Positions 9,001 through 17,741 of a stretch of DNA of 64,000 nucleotides are shown piece by piece; the stretch's first letter is position 1; the number at the start of each line of letters is the position of its first letter. Source of the DNA: an uncultured Oscillospiraceae bacterium (GTDB lineage: Bacteria > Bacillota > Clostridia > Oscillospirales > Oscillospiraceae); NCBI GenBank assembly GCA_947629915.1, contig CANRFN010000005.1:1-64000 (forward strand), written 5' to 3'. The notes beneath the pieces were generated by a model. It made no database searches. It was given only the letters and a program-made list of their open reading frames with translations, and was not told the origin of the DNA. A program made the position numbers and the translations under genes.

Positions 9001-9695
9001 TCCACTTCCCACTTGTATCCGAAGCCCCATACGGTGGTGATATACATCGGGTTCTGGGGGTCGTCCTCCAGCTTAATGCGCAGCCGGCGGATGTTCACGT
9101 CCACGATCTTCACCTCGCCCATATAGTCCCGGCCCCAGACGGACTCCAGGATCACCTCCCGGGACAGCGCCCGGCCGGGATTGTCCATAAACAGCTTTAC
9201 GATGGCGTACTCCACCTGGGTGAGCTTCACCCGGCGGCCGCTCTTCTCCAGGGTGCGGTTGCGCACGTTCAGCACGAAGGGCGGCTGGCTGATCTCGTCC
9301 GGGTTGTGGACGGACACCGTGCTGCCGCCGATGCGGCGATAGAGGGCGTCCACCCGGGCGGTGAGCTCCGCCGGGGAGAAGGGCTTGGTGACGTAGTCAT
9401 CGGCGCCGGTCATGAGGCCGGTGACCTTGTCCATCTCCTGGGTGCGGGCGGTGAGCATGATGATACCGATCTGAGAGTTGCCGGCCCGGATCCGGCGGCA
9501 GACCTCAAACCCGTCCATCTCCCCCGGCAGCATGATGTCCAAAAGGGCCACCTTGATGTCCGGATTCTTCTGGATCTGGGCCAGGGCCTCTTCCCCGCTG
9601 CCCGCCTCTATGGTATCGTAACCCGCCCGATTCAGGTTGATGACCACAAAGGAGCGGATGTTGGATTCGTCTTCAAGGACCAATACTTTTCGCAT
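8997..9695 (-). CDS. OmpR-family response regulator
   Basis: An N-terminal receiver domain (acidic pair D-E near residue 8, phosphoacceptor D in L-L-D-I-M-L-P, K in V-T-K-P-F) is joined to a C-terminal winged-helix DNA-binding domain ending in W-G-x-G-Y-K-W. The 232-aa length is typical. It is coupled to the kinase by a 4-nt overlap and preceded by a lipoprotein gene 23 nt upstream, all in one operon. Confidence 0.95.
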   Translation of the reverse strand: MRKVLVLEDESNIRSFVVINLNRAGYDTIEAGSGEEALAQIQKNPDIKVALLDIMLPGEMDGFEVCRRIRAGNSQIGIIMLTARTQEMDKVTGLMTGADDYVTKPFSPAELTARVDALYRRIGGSTVSVHNPDEISQPPFVLNVRNRTLEKSGRRVKLTQVEYAIVKLFMDNPGRALSREVILESVWGRDYMGEVKIVDVNIRRLRIKLEDDPQNPMYITTVWGFGYKWEVE

Positions 9696-9718
9696 GCTAT
9701 CCCTCTATTCTTTTTTGT

Positions 9719-11080
9719 TTACTGGCTGGACCACTCTGCGGTGATCAGACGAAAGCTCTGTCCCAGGGTGGTCTGGTCCACACCGCAGTTCCAGACCTCG
9801 CTGTTCAGGGACGCGCTGTATATGGTGGAGGAATCGATGGCCAGGTTAAACCGGCCGGTGAGCCGGGAGCGGGCGCTGCGGTTGCTCCCGGTGAGGCGGT
9901 AGATGGTGAGGAAGGGCTCCGGCTCCTTTCCGCCGATGTAGTAGAAGACCACGGCCCGCTCGCCCCGGGCGCTGAGGGAGTCGTCCCGGGCCACGGTGAT
10001 TTTCCCCTCCCAGGCGTCCGGCAGGATGAGATACCAGCCATTTACCCCGGAGTGGTAGGTGACGGAGACCTGTCTCGCCCGGCCCTGGTTGTCAAACTGA
10101 TACCAGCGGAGCAGGCTCTGGTTGGAGCGGTTCTCCGGGTCCAGGGACTCCAGCTCCGTGGGGATGGGCACCTCCACGATGCCGTCCCCGTTAATGTCCA
10201 TGTCCGTGACGTCCACGTCAGACCGCTGGGTCCTCAGGCTGATGCCGGTCTCCAGATCCCGGGTGACGTTGACAAAGGAGCCCTCCTTCAGGGTGAGCAC
10301 GTCCGTGACAACGCTGCCCTCCAGCTCCACCAGCACGTAGACGGCCATGTTGCCGCCCCGGAGCGGGGAGACGCGGGTGGACACCAGGTCCAGCATGCCC
10401 ATGGACAGGGGCGCCGTGCTCAGCATGGTCATGGTCTGCTCCTTGTAGTCGTAGACCTCGGCGCGGCTGCTGCTCTCGCCGGTGGCGTCCCGCTGGAAGA
10501 TCACGATCTCGCAGTCTCCGTCCCGGTCCAGATCAGAGACCAGATAGCCCTCGTTATAGGCGATGCTCATCAGCTCCACGCTACCGGTGGCGCCGATCTG
10601 ATAGGCGGAGAGAAGGTATACGCCGGCGCTCATCTGCCAGCTCACGATCACCTCGCGGTAGCCGTCTCCGTCCAGGTCCTCATACAGCACCGAGTGGATG
10701 GCGGTGCCGTCTCCGGTGAGCACCGTCACCGGCCGATAGGTGTTGTCCGCGCTGCGGCGGTAGAGGTAGATGCGAAGGGGCTTCTCCTCCCCCGAGGCGG
10801 GCACCCGCAAGAACACCGCGGCGGTCTCCTGGACGCTGTTGTTGTCCAGATCCAGCAGCTGCGTGGTGGAGGTATTTTGTCCGTAGTAGATGGTGGCGTA
10901 CTCCGCGCCCAGCTCTACCATGGTGTTGTTGATGTTGGACTGGAGGTCTGAGTACTCCGCCGGCAGCGCAGGCAGATAGTAGAGCTCGTCCACCGGCCGG
11001 AAGATGCAGCCGCTGCAGCCCAGGGCCAGGGCGGCGGCCAGCAAGCCCGCGGCCAGCTTTCTCAGCCATTTTGCTCCCAT
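9719..11080 (-). CDS. Lipoprotein with FG-GAP/VCBS-like repeats
   Basis: A signal peptide ends in a lipobox (L-A-L-G-C). The body has repeated calcium-type motifs (D-L-D-G-D-G, D-L-D-R-D-G-D, D-I-N-G-D-G), suggesting a beta-propeller outside the membrane. It is the first gene of an operon with the response regulator and kinase, so a role in signal input or as a regulated output is plausible. Its ligand is unknown. The promoter is probably in 11081-11160, with an extended -10-like TGGTACAAT on the minus strand. Confidence 0.8.
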   Translation of the reverse strand: MGAKWLRKLAAGLLAAALALGCSGCIFRPVDELYYLPALPAEYSDLQSNINNTMVELGAEYATIYYGQNTSTTQLLDLDNNSVQETAAVFLRVPASGEEKPLRIYLYRRSADNTYRPVTVLTGDGTAIHSVLYEDLDGDGYREVIVSWQMSAGVYLLSAYQIGATGSVELMSIAYNEGYLVSDLDRDGDCEIVIFQRDATGESSSRAEVYDYKEQTMTMLSTAPLSMGMLDLVSTRVSPLRGGNMAVYVLVELEGSVVTDVLTLKEGSFVNVTRDLETGISLRTQRSDVDVTDMDINGDGIVEVPIPTELESLDPENRSNQSLLRWYQFDNQGRARQVSVTYHSGVNGWYLILPDAWEGKITVARDDSLSARGERAVVFYYIGGKEPEPFLTIYRLTGSNRSARSRLTGRFNLAIDSSTIYSASLNSEVWNCGVDQTTLGQSFRLITAEWSSQ

Positions 11081-11242
11081 TCTGGAATCTCTCCCCTCTG
11101 CACTGCAGATCTCTAAGCGTATAGTCTGCAGTATTGTACCACACTTTTCCTTCCGTGCCTATCTCTTTTTTGCAACTTCTTCCCGCCTTTTTTGGCCGGA
11201 CATTTGGCAGTCCGAATTTGGCCCTCTTGTCTGATTTTTTCC

Positions 11243-11271
11243 TTGACCGCCCGTCTTTTTCCCGCTATGAT
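11243..11271 (+). promoter_or_regulatory. Sigma-A promoter for the AlkZ-related/psuKG genes
   Basis: TTGACC (11243-11248) and TATGAT (11266-11271) are separated by exactly 17 nt. They lie 30 nt before the GTG start at 11301 and just before an AAAGGAG ribosome binding site. Confidence 0.75.
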
Positions 11272-11300
11272 ACCACACAGAGGAAAGGAGTGGGTGTTCC

Positions 11301-12023
11301 GTGGACGAACAGGATGTCTGGATCATGCATGGCCTCCCCTGGGACGATCCGCTGCGGATCTGCACCCCGGAGGCGCTCACCCGCTGGATCGATGAGGTGG
11401 GATTTCTCCCGCTGTTTCGCAATGCGGCCAAGGGCTTCTCGGTGGAGGAGCACGTCTTTGACGGCCTTTGGTGGACCGGAGACCCGGCGGAGGACCCCTG
11501 GATGTGGCGGGAGCAGCTGGCCCGGGAGGGGCATGTGGCATACGGCCGCTTCTTCGGGGGCAAGATGGGCTTTATCTCGAGGGAGTGGTTCCCCCACTTT
11601 GCCAACTGGCGCCGGGACGGCTATGATTTCGATGCCCGCTGGGAGGACGCCAAGGCCAGCATGCGAGAGAAGAAGATCATGGACCTGTTCCTCCAGCGGG
11701 AGGAGTGGTACACCTGGCAGCTGAAGGCGGAGGCCGGTTTCGGCAAGGGCGGCGAGAAGAACTTCAGTGGCATCCTCACGGCGCTGCAGATGGAGGGCTA
11801 TCTGGTGGTCCGGGACTTCCGGCAGCGGCGAAACCGCAAGGGCGCCCCGTACGGCATGCCCATCTCCGTGTACATCACCCCGGAGACGCTGTTCTCGGAA
11901 GAACACGTCCGCTCCGCCTATGACACCGATCCCCAGGTCTCCAAGAGGCTCATCTACGAACAGGTCCGGCGCTGCTTCCCGGAGGCCGAGGAGAAGGCCC
12001 TCCAGCATGTGCTGGGGAAATAG
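11301..12023 (+). CDS. AlkZ-related protein, 240 aa
   Basis: Resembles the small AlkZ-related (YcaQ-like winged-helix) proteins common in gut clostridia: an N-terminal segment rich in aromatic pairs (W-W-T-G-D-P, W-M-W-R), then G-F-I-S-x-E-W-F-P-x-F-A-N. True AlkZ is a DNA glycosylase that opens interstrand crosslinks; whether this shorter protein has activity is unknown. The GTG start 10 nt after AAAGGAG is chosen. An internal ATG at 11325 is the alternative. Confidence 0.65.
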   Translation: MDEQDVWIMHGLPWDDPLRICTPEALTRWIDEVGFLPLFRNAAKGFSVEEHVFDGLWWTGDPAEDPWMWREQLAREGHVAYGRFFGGKMGFISREWFPHFANWRRDGYDFDARWEDAKASMREKKIMDLFLQREEWYTWQLKAEAGFGKGGEKNFSGILTALQMEGYLVVRDFRQRRNRKGAPYGMPISVYITPETLFSEEHVRSAYDTDPQVSKRLIYEQVRRCFPEAEEKALQHVLGK

Positions 12024-12050
12024 ACATCAATCGCAGAGGGCGTGATACCC

Positions 12051-13001
12051 ATGCAGTCCAAGAACAGTGCCCCGTACGCCGTGGTGGTAGGGGGCGCAAA
12101 CATCGACATCGGCGGCCGGTCCTTCGCGCCGCTGCTGCCCCAGGAGTCCAATCCGGGCAGCGTGGAGCTCTGCCTCGGGGGTGTGGGCCGGAACATCGCC
12201 CACAACCTCGCCCTACTGGGCGTTGAGACCCACTTTATCACCGCCGTGGGAGAGGATCCCTGGGGAGACACCATCCGGTCTTCCTGCAAGTCTCTGGGCA
12301 TCGGCGGCGATGCCATCTGCACCGTCCCCGGCGGCAGGACCTCCTCGTACCTCTACATCGCGGATCCCCAGGGAGAGATGATCCTGGCCCTGAACGACAT
12401 GGAGCTGTATAAGTCCCTCACCCCTGCCCTTCTGGAGTCCCATCTCCCCCTGCTCCAGAACGCCGGCGCCGTGGTGCTGGACACCAACCTCCCGGAGGAG
12501 ACCATCCACTGGATCGGAGATCACGTCCAGGTCCCCCTCTTTGCAGACCCTGTCTCTGCGGTGAAGTCCCCGAGACTCTGGCCAGTGCTCTCCAAACTCA
12601 CCGGGCTCAAGCCCAACCGGCAGGAGGCGGAACTGCTCAGCGGCATATCCATCCGCTCTGACGAGGACGGGATCGCCGCCTGCAACGCCCTTCTCCAAAC
12701 GGGCCTCCAGCAGGTGTTTCTCTCCACCGGGGCAAAGGGTCTCCTGGCCGTCTCTCGTGAGGCCAAGGTGCAGCTGCCCATTCTCTCCACCCCCATCCGC
12801 AGCACCACCGGCTGCGGCGATGCCGCCATGGCGGGCATCGTCTGGGCCTACCTCCGGGGTATGGGCCTCCCCGGTGAGGCATCCGCCGCCGTGGCTGCAG
12901 CCTCCATCGCGGCGGAGTCTGAGGAAACCGTGAACCCCGCCATGGCCAGCGACCTGCTGCAGGCCCGCATGCAGATGGCCCTGGCAAACCGAACCGCATA
13001 G
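12051..13001 (+). CDS. psuK: Pseudouridine kinase (PfkB family)
   Basis: The PfkB fold is clear: N-terminal V-G-G-A-N-I-D-I-G-G, G-G-V-G-R-N-I-A-H-N, the substrate region with L-K-P-N-R-Q-E, and the C-terminal anion hole T-G-C-G-D-A-A-M-A. It is probably specific for pseudouridine because psuG follows 31 nt downstream. Together they degrade pseudouridine to uracil and ribose-5-phosphate. ATG 12051 follows GAGGG; an in-frame GTG at 12042 is less likely. Confidence 0.88.
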   Translation: MQSKNSAPYAVVVGGANIDIGGRSFAPLLPQESNPGSVELCLGGVGRNIAHNLALLGVETHFITAVGEDPWGDTIRSSCKSLGIGGDAICTVPGGRTSSYLYIADPQGEMILALNDMELYKSLTPALLESHLPLLQNAGAVVLDTNLPEETIHWIGDHVQVPLFADPVSAVKSPRLWPVLSKLTGLKPNRQEAELLSGISIRSDEDGIAACNALLQTGLQQVFLSTGAKGLLAVSREAKVQLPILSTPIRSTTGCGDAAMAGIVWAYLRGMGLPGEASAAVAAASIAAESEETVNPAMASDLLQARMQMALANRTA

Positions 13002-13032
13002 ACCGTACTAATATAATGTAAGGAGCATTTTC

Positions 13033-13953
13033 ATGTCACTGAACAAGTATCTGGACCTCTCCCCCGCCGTAGCGGAAGCACTGGCCACTGGAAAACCGGT
13101 GGTAGCCCTGGAGTCCACCATCATCTCCCACGGCATGCCCTATCCCCAGAATGTGGAGACCGCCCTGGCGGTGGAGAAGATCATCCGGGAGAACGGCGCC
13201 GTCCCCGCCACCATCGCCGTGATCGGCGGCCGGCTGAAGGCGGGCTGCACAGAGGAGGAGATCGAGTACCTCGGCAAGAAGGGCACGGAGATCACCAAGG
13301 CCAGCCGGAGAGACCTCGCCATGCTGGTGAGCCGGGGCATGGACGGCGCCACCACCGTTACCACCACCATGATCATCGCCCACATGGCGGGGATACAGAT
13401 CTTCGCCACCGGCGGCATCGGCGGCGTCCACCGGGGTGCGGAGACCACCATGGACATCTCCGCAGACCTGGAGGAACTGGCCCACACCCCGGTGATGGTG
13501 GTGTGCGCCGGCGCCAAGTCCATTCTGGATCTGGGCCTCACTCTCGAGTACCTGGAGACCCACGGCGTGCCGGTATTGGGCTACGGTACGAAAGAACTCC
13601 CCGCCTTCTACACCCGCCACAGCGGCTTCTCCGTGGACTATCAGGTGGACAGCCCCGAGGAGCTGGCAGCTGCCTTCCAGGCCAGCCTGGACATGGGCTT
13701 CCCCGGCGGCATGCTGGTGACCAACCCCATTCCGGAGGAGTACTCCATGGATCCCGGGGTGATCAACGCCGCCATCGATGAGGCCATTCGCCAGGCCGGC
13801 GAACTGGGCATCCACGGCAAGGAGACCACCCCGTTCCTCCTGGCCAAGATCAAGGACCTCACCGGCGGGGACAGCCTGGATTCCAACATTCAGCTGGTGT
13901 TCAACAACGCACGCCTCGCCGCCAAGACGGCAGCCTGCCTCGCCAAAATCTGA
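13033..13953 (+). CDS. psuG: Pseudouridine-5'-phosphate glycosidase
   Basis: Breaks the C-C glycosidic bond of pseudouridine-5'-phosphate to give uracil and ribose-5-phosphate. Family hallmarks are the N-terminal A-L-E-S-T-I-I-S-H-G-M-P-Y-P, the G-G-I-G-G-V-H-R-G-A core and the late N-P-I-P sequence. The 306-aa length is normal. The AAGGAGC ribosome binding site sits just upstream of the ATG. Confidence 0.95.
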   Translation: MSLNKYLDLSPAVAEALATGKPVVALESTIISHGMPYPQNVETALAVEKIIRENGAVPATIAVIGGRLKAGCTEEEIEYLGKKGTEITKASRRDLAMLVSRGMDGATTVTTTMIIAHMAGIQIFATGGIGGVHRGAETTMDISADLEELAHTPVMVVCAGAKSILDLGLTLEYLETHGVPVLGYGTKELPAFYTRHSGFSVDYQVDSPEELAAAFQASLDMGFPGGMLVTNPIPEEYSMDPGVINAAIDEAIRQAGELGIHGKETTPFLLAKIKDLTGGDSLDSNIQLVFNNARLAAKTAACLAKI

Positions 13954-13970
13954 TCCGCAGAACCGTCCAG

Positions 13971-13996
13971 GGAGGCCTGTCTCAGGACAGGTCTCC
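13971..13996 (+). terminator. Terminator after psuG
   Basis: An 11-bp stem with one G-T wobble (13971-13981 with 13986-13996) and a 4-nt loop lies 18 nt after the psuG stop. It is followed by a C/T-rich but not pure T stretch, so termination may be partial. Confidence 0.6.
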
Positions 13997-14040
13997 CGCT
14001 TCCTGTTCCCTGGCAGTGAAAGGGGATTACAGGCAGAAAA

Positions 14041-14077
14041 GTTCCGCGTTTTCGATGCATCATCGAAAACGCGGAAC
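14041..14077. repeat. 16-bp perfect inverted repeat in a larger imperfect one
   Basis: 14041-14056 pairs perfectly with 14062-14077 across 5 nt. Flanking sequence (about 14016-14028 with 14081-14093) also pairs imperfectly, giving a hairpin of nearly 80 nt. There is no T-tract. It could be a MITE-like element or a processed RNA. It sits between psuG and the hypothetical gene at 14286. Confidence 0.5.
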
Positions 14078-14285
14078 GCACCTCTTTCCCTGGAGGACAC
14101 TGAACGCAGTGGTGGAGAGGCATAAAAAATGGCCCGGCGCCCCGCCATCAGCAGAGCCCAGGCCCGGGACACTCGTTCGTTGTCCAACACGATTTTACGA
14201 CATGGGAGGATGCAAGTCAAGTGCTAATCCCTATCACCACTGGTACAATCTCAGAAAATACTGGTTCCCATTGGAGGGGTCCATC

Positions 14286-14762
14286 ATGAGCAAAAAGAAG
14301 AAAAAGCCCTCCCCTCAGGCCGGAGGGGTACAGAAACCAACACAGGAACGTTCCAAAGCGAGAGCACAGCGGCAGAAAGCGCGGGCAGCCCATAGAAAGG
14401 CCATGCGGAAGCGCGAAGAAGCGTTGGATGCTTCGCTTGAGCAGGATGGGACCTTTGCCTTTATCGCAGGCTACACCAGCAATGGAGTACCTTACGGCAC
14501 CACCTGGGAGGAACTTGGCCTGGAACCATTCGCTTCCCAGGATGAGCTGCTGGCAGCATACGACCGATACGGTGCCGGTCTCGTTGATGACGACTTTGAC
14601 TTTGACAGTACTGATGATGATCCTGTTGTTCCCGCTGGCCTTGGCTCAGACAGCTGGGAAGACCCGGACAGCGATCCTGTAGATCGGGAGAAACATGAGC
14701 CTTTCTTGCCCTTCGTCCTGGAAGACATCGATGATGAAGACATTGGTGTACTTCCCTTCTGA
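14286..14762 (+). CDS. Hypothetical protein with acidic C-terminal half
   Basis: 158 aa. The first 45 residues are very basic (Lys/Arg/Gln). The second half is rich in Asp/Glu runs (D-D-D-F-D-F-D). The start at ATG 14286 is set by a GGAGGGG 6 nt upstream; the frame extends upstream without a ribosome binding site. No family recognised. It is the last gene before the integrase side of the prophage. Confidence 0.6.
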   Translation: MSKKKKKPSPQAGGVQKPTQERSKARAQRQKARAAHRKAMRKREEALDASLEQDGTFAFIAGYTSNGVPYGTTWEELGLEPFASQDELLAAYDRYGAGLVDDDFDFDSTDDDPVVPAGLGSDSWEDPDSDPVDREKHEPFLPFVLEDIDDEDIGVLPF

Positions 14763-15022
14763 GCGCCCTGCAACTGCCCGGCCCCTCTCAGTCCTGCGTC
14801 CATTCCAACGGGAATGCTCCCGCCTCCCGCAAATCCGGATGGACGCTCAGACCCTAGACATGAGGACACTTTATCACAAGCGATCCCGCTGCGATCACTT
14901 TCAAAAGCAATTCGCTGCTTCTCTTCCCGCTGCATCCGGTACTCTTCGTTTTGTCAAAGAAAATATGACTTAGACCGGAAAATATGACTTAGACCGGGAA
15001 AATGCGTTTTGGTATAAGAAAA
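14763..15022. other. Host/prophage junction region, no gene
   Basis: No convincing open frame. It contains a 19-bp tandem duplication at 14959-14996 and ends at the integrase terminator. For a serine-integrase phage the attachment site usually lies next to the integrase gene, so attL is expected here. The core cannot be defined without the right end of the prophage. Confidence 0.45.
14959..14996 (+). repeat. Two tandem copies of a 19-bp repeat
   Basis: Units 14959-14977 and 14978-14996 are identical (GAAAATATGACTTAGACCG). A third partial copy begins at 14997 and diverges after about 6 nt. It lies inside the expected attL region, close to the integrase terminator. Confidence 0.85.
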
Positions 15023-15051
15023 ATGCCACGATTTGCAGTAAATCGTGGCAT
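15023..15051 (-). terminator. Rho-independent terminator of the integrase gene
   Basis: A perfect 12-bp stem (15023-15034 with 15040-15051) with a 5-nt loop. Read on the minus strand it is followed by a run of five T residues (15019-15023 region). It begins 8 nt after the integrase stop codon. Confidence 0.85.
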
Positions 15052-15058
15052 CTCTCAT

Positions 15059-16615
15059 TCATACAGCATAACAGCCGCTGCTCGAACCCGCCTCCCCCAG
15101 GTCGGGGGAGGTGGAATTTTCGAGATCAAGGGACCCCTCAACAGTGTTATGGTCCCCCGCAAAACTGAAGATCAGTTTTACTACTCCATCGTCATAGAGA
15201 ATTATCTTCTGAACGAAGGTCGTGATGAGCTTTTCGCGGAATTTTTGGTCGGTGATGTCTCCGGATCTGAATGACTTGAGCCCTTTGAGGACCAAGTCCC
15301 GGTCAAACTTGATCTCCTCGGATTTCGCAATGGAGATCTTAGCATTGATATTCGCCCGCTCTGTCTCCAGACTTACGAGCCGTTCCTTGGTTGTATCGGT
15401 GAGGATGCCAGCCTCAATGGCCTTCATAAGATTTTTGATTGAGATCTCCACCGTTGAGAGCTCGCCCTCCAGGAGCGCTATCTCGCTGTCTTTCCTGCTG
15501 GACATGCAGTACGCTTCGGTGTAGTCCGCGAGATGCTCCAGCAGCTGGTCGTTCATTACAACGTCCATGATCCGATTCGTGACATACTCTTCAATGTCAT
15601 CTCGTCTGACGTTCTTCTTCGTACAGCGTGGGCCGTCAACCGTTTTACTCGTCTTGTTGGTCTTGCCAGCACACGCATAGTAGTAATGCGTTGCTCCTGT
15701 TTTGCTGGTCCCGGATAATCCCGTCATCGGACTACCGCAGGTACCGCAGTACAAGAGCCCCGTCAGGAGGAAGTCCGCGTTCTTCCTCTTGACCCCGTTC
15801 CTATTCTTCCGCACAGCTAATTCCTCCTGCACTTTGAAAAAGAGATCATCATCCAGGATCCGTGGCATCCCGTCTTCAATCCGCACGTCTCCATACAGGT
15901 AGACTCCCCTGTATCGCTCACAACTCAGGAAGCCGAAGCTGTTCTTGTTCCACTTAAGGCCACGCTCTGTTGTGATTCCTCTGGCATTCAGGTCCTTGGC
16001 GATGCTGGCAAGACTTTCTCCAGAGACAAACCGGTGGCAGATCTCAATCAGGATTTCCGCCCTCTCCGGGTTGATCTCGTACATCCCGTCTGCGCTCTTT
16101 CGGTACCCGAATTGCTTGATCCCGTTCCACATGCACTTCCTCGCGTTGCCCATCAGCCCACGCCTGATGTCTTCTGCCATGTTCTCAATGTAGAACTGGT
16201 TCACGTTCATCATGGATCTGAGGGCAAACCGGCCCGCTGCGGTATCGTCAAAGTCCTCCTCGGTGTACAGCACCCGGACGCCAGCGTTTTGGAGCCTGGC
16301 TTCATTCACCATGGCGTTCATCATGTTACGGCCCATCCGGTTTGACTTCCAAGCCACAACGTATTGGAACTTCCCGGCCTCGGCGTCCTTTAAGAGTCGC
16401 TGGAAGGCTGGCCTGTTGTCCGTTTTCCCGGATAGGGCCTTGTCGGAGTAAGTCTGCACGATCTCCAGCCCGATCCTGGCTGCAAACTCCTTCGCCTGGT
16501 CCACCTGCTGCTCAATGCTGGCTTCTCGCTGGTTGTGGCTGCTGTACCTGGCATAGATCACGCCCACGCCTTTGGGGCGCTCATCGCCCTTCGGCTTTGC
16601 CGGCTTCTTCGCCAC
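15059..16615 (-). CDS. int: Large serine recombinase (phage integrase)
   Basis: Site-specific integrase/excisionase of the prophage. The N-terminal resolvase catalytic domain begins Y-A-R-Y-S-S-H-N-Q, with nucleophile Ser25, and has the R-x3-D-R-type core later (S-N-R-M-G-R). It is followed by a Recombinase domain, a zinc-ribbon (C-G-T-C-G-S and a later C), and a C-terminal coiled coil (about residues 380-430). GTG 16615 has GGAGG 9 nt upstream and gives 518 aa. It lies 1 nt after the lipoprotein stop, so the two share a transcript. Confidence 0.95.
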   Translation of the reverse strand: MAKKPAKPKGDERPKGVGVIYARYSSHNQREASIEQQVDQAKEFAARIGLEIVQTYSDKALSGKTDNRPAFQRLLKDAEAGKFQYVVAWKSNRMGRNMMNAMVNEARLQNAGVRVLYTEEDFDDTAAGRFALRSMMNVNQFYIENMAEDIRRGLMGNARKCMWNGIKQFGYRKSADGMYEINPERAEILIEICHRFVSGESLASIAKDLNARGITTERGLKWNKNSFGFLSCERYRGVYLYGDVRIEDGMPRILDDDLFFKVQEELAVRKNRNGVKRKNADFLLTGLLYCGTCGSPMTGLSGTSKTGATHYYYACAGKTNKTSKTVDGPRCTKKNVRRDDIEEYVTNRIMDVVMNDQLLEHLADYTEAYCMSSRKDSEIALLEGELSTVEISIKNLMKAIEAGILTDTTKERLVSLETERANINAKISIAKSEEIKFDRDLVLKGLKSFRSGDITDQKFREKLITTFVQKIILYDDGVVKLIFSFAGDHNTVEGSLDLENSTSPDLGEAGSSSGCYAV

Positions 16616-16616
16616 G

Positions 16617-17165
16617 CTAGTCGCCTCCGTTCTCCATCCCGTCACACCAGCCCGGATAAAACCATCCCATTGCCCCGTACTCAGCAACAAGATATTCAAT
16701 GTCCGTATCCGTTTTTAATATCTTGTTCCCACCATATGAGTCCATGAATGTTCCTTTGACTCCATCGTTCGAACGCCAACTTAAGAGCTCATCTTCTCCT
16801 CTTGTAAACAATACTGAAAATGATCCAGTATCAAGGCTGAACGTTTCTTTTATCTCCTTGGCCATCTCAACAGCGCCATGCACGTAGTCTGAAAACATTG
16901 CCTTGCTTTGCATGCCCTCGGCAGATATTGAGATTTCAAGTTTTGTGTGATCGTTGTAATCTTCTGAAACGTATACGCTGATATCATCACGCCCACCGAG
17001 CTTCTTCGTGATGGCATCGTCAATTTCAGTCAGCGTTTCATATGGGATGGTGGCTGTCGGTCTCGGAGTCGGTGTCGGCTCTGACTCCTGGCTGCATCCT
17101 GCCAGCGTGGTCATGAGTGCCAGGATGACCAGCAGCACCAGCAGGCGCGTTGCGGTTTTCTTCAT
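16617..17165 (-). CDS. Small prophage lipoprotein, possible superinfection-exclusion factor
   Basis: 182 aa with a signal peptide and lipobox (T-L-A-G-C), followed by a Pro/Thr linker and a soluble domain with no recognised family. It sits between the repressor and the integrase and is expressed in the same direction, the usual place for lysogenic-conversion genes. Lipoproteins at this position in Gram-positive phages often block DNA injection by related phages. That role is an inference from position only. Confidence 0.6.
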   Translation of the reverse strand: MKKTATRLLVLLVILALMTTLAGCSQESEPTPTPRPTATIPYETLTEIDDAITKKLGGRDDISVYVSEDYNDHTKLEISISAEGMQSKAMFSDYVHGAVEMAKEIKETFSLDTGSFSVLFTRGEDELLSWRSNDGVKGTFMDSYGGNKILKTDTDIEYLVAEYGAMGWFYPGWCDGMENGGD

Positions 17166-17183
17166 GTCGTTCCCTCCTGTGCG

Positions 17184-17540
17184 TTACTCGTCCTTGGTGA
17201 ATTCGTTCATGGTCCCGATGATGAGGTTCTTCTGATCATCGGACAGCTGCCGAAACAGTGACATGAACTTCCGATCTGAGGCGGAGATGGTGCTGATCTG
17301 AGACGGTGCTTCCGGATCCGCATCGCCAACCAGGTCCATGAGGCTGTTCAGTGGTGTCTCCATGCCATCGGCTATTGCTTTCATGGTATGCATCGACACC
17401 TTAACAGGCTGTCCGTCTTTTGTCACCTCCTTTTCTATCATGTTGATAGTGCCATTCGATACCCCGCATTTCTTTGCAAACTCACGCTGCGACAGGTTGA
17501 ATGTAAGGCGATAGTCCTGTATTACTTCCCCCAATGTCAT
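17184..17540 (-). CDS. XRE-family repressor, copy 1
   Basis: 118 aa from ATG 17540 (GGGAGGC upstream). The N-terminal HTH has the form L-S-Q-R-E-F-A-K-K-C-G-V-S-N-G-T-I-N-M-I-E. The C-terminal part ends D-D-Q-K-N-L-I-I-G-T-M-N-E-F. It is a paralogue of the protein at 17924-18307: both start M-T-L-G-(E/D) and have the same tail. A pair of TTACATG motifs upstream is a likely operator. Confidence 0.85.
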   Translation of the reverse strand: MTLGEVIQDYRLTFNLSQREFAKKCGVSNGTINMIEKEVTKDGQPVKVSMHTMKAIADGMETPLNSLMDLVGDADPEAPSQISTISASDRKFMSLFRQLSDDQKNLIIGTMNEFTKDE

Positions 17541-17577
17541 AAAATGCCTCCCGAATTTTGTTTTATCGCCAAAATAA

Positions 17578-17623
17578 TTACATGTAAGTGCATACATTCA
17601 TTTCGACCCAAGTTACATGATAA
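17578..17623. promoter_or_regulatory. Candidate operator pair for repressor copy 1
   Basis: TTACATGTAA at 17578-17587 and TTACATGATAA at 17613-17623 are two near-palindromic sites 35 bp apart (start to start). They lie between the repressor start (17540, minus) and the divergent plus-strand promoter at 17665-17693. Confidence 0.5.
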
Positions 17624-17664
17624 TCACTTTGGCTGTCCTGGAAATGATTTTTTATTCATAAATG

Positions 17665-17693
17665 CTGTCAGATCTGCCAAACTATGCTATACT
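17665..17693 (+). promoter_or_regulatory. Extended -10 promoter for the 42-aa gene
   Basis: TATACT at 17688-17693 is preceded by TG at 17685-17686 (extended -10). A weak -35, CTGTCA, lies 17 nt upstream at 17665-17670. Confidence 0.6.
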
Positions 17694-17741
17694 GCCCCTT
17701 GCGCACAAACCGCTTGCCGGCAAGCGAGAAAGGGGTAAAGC

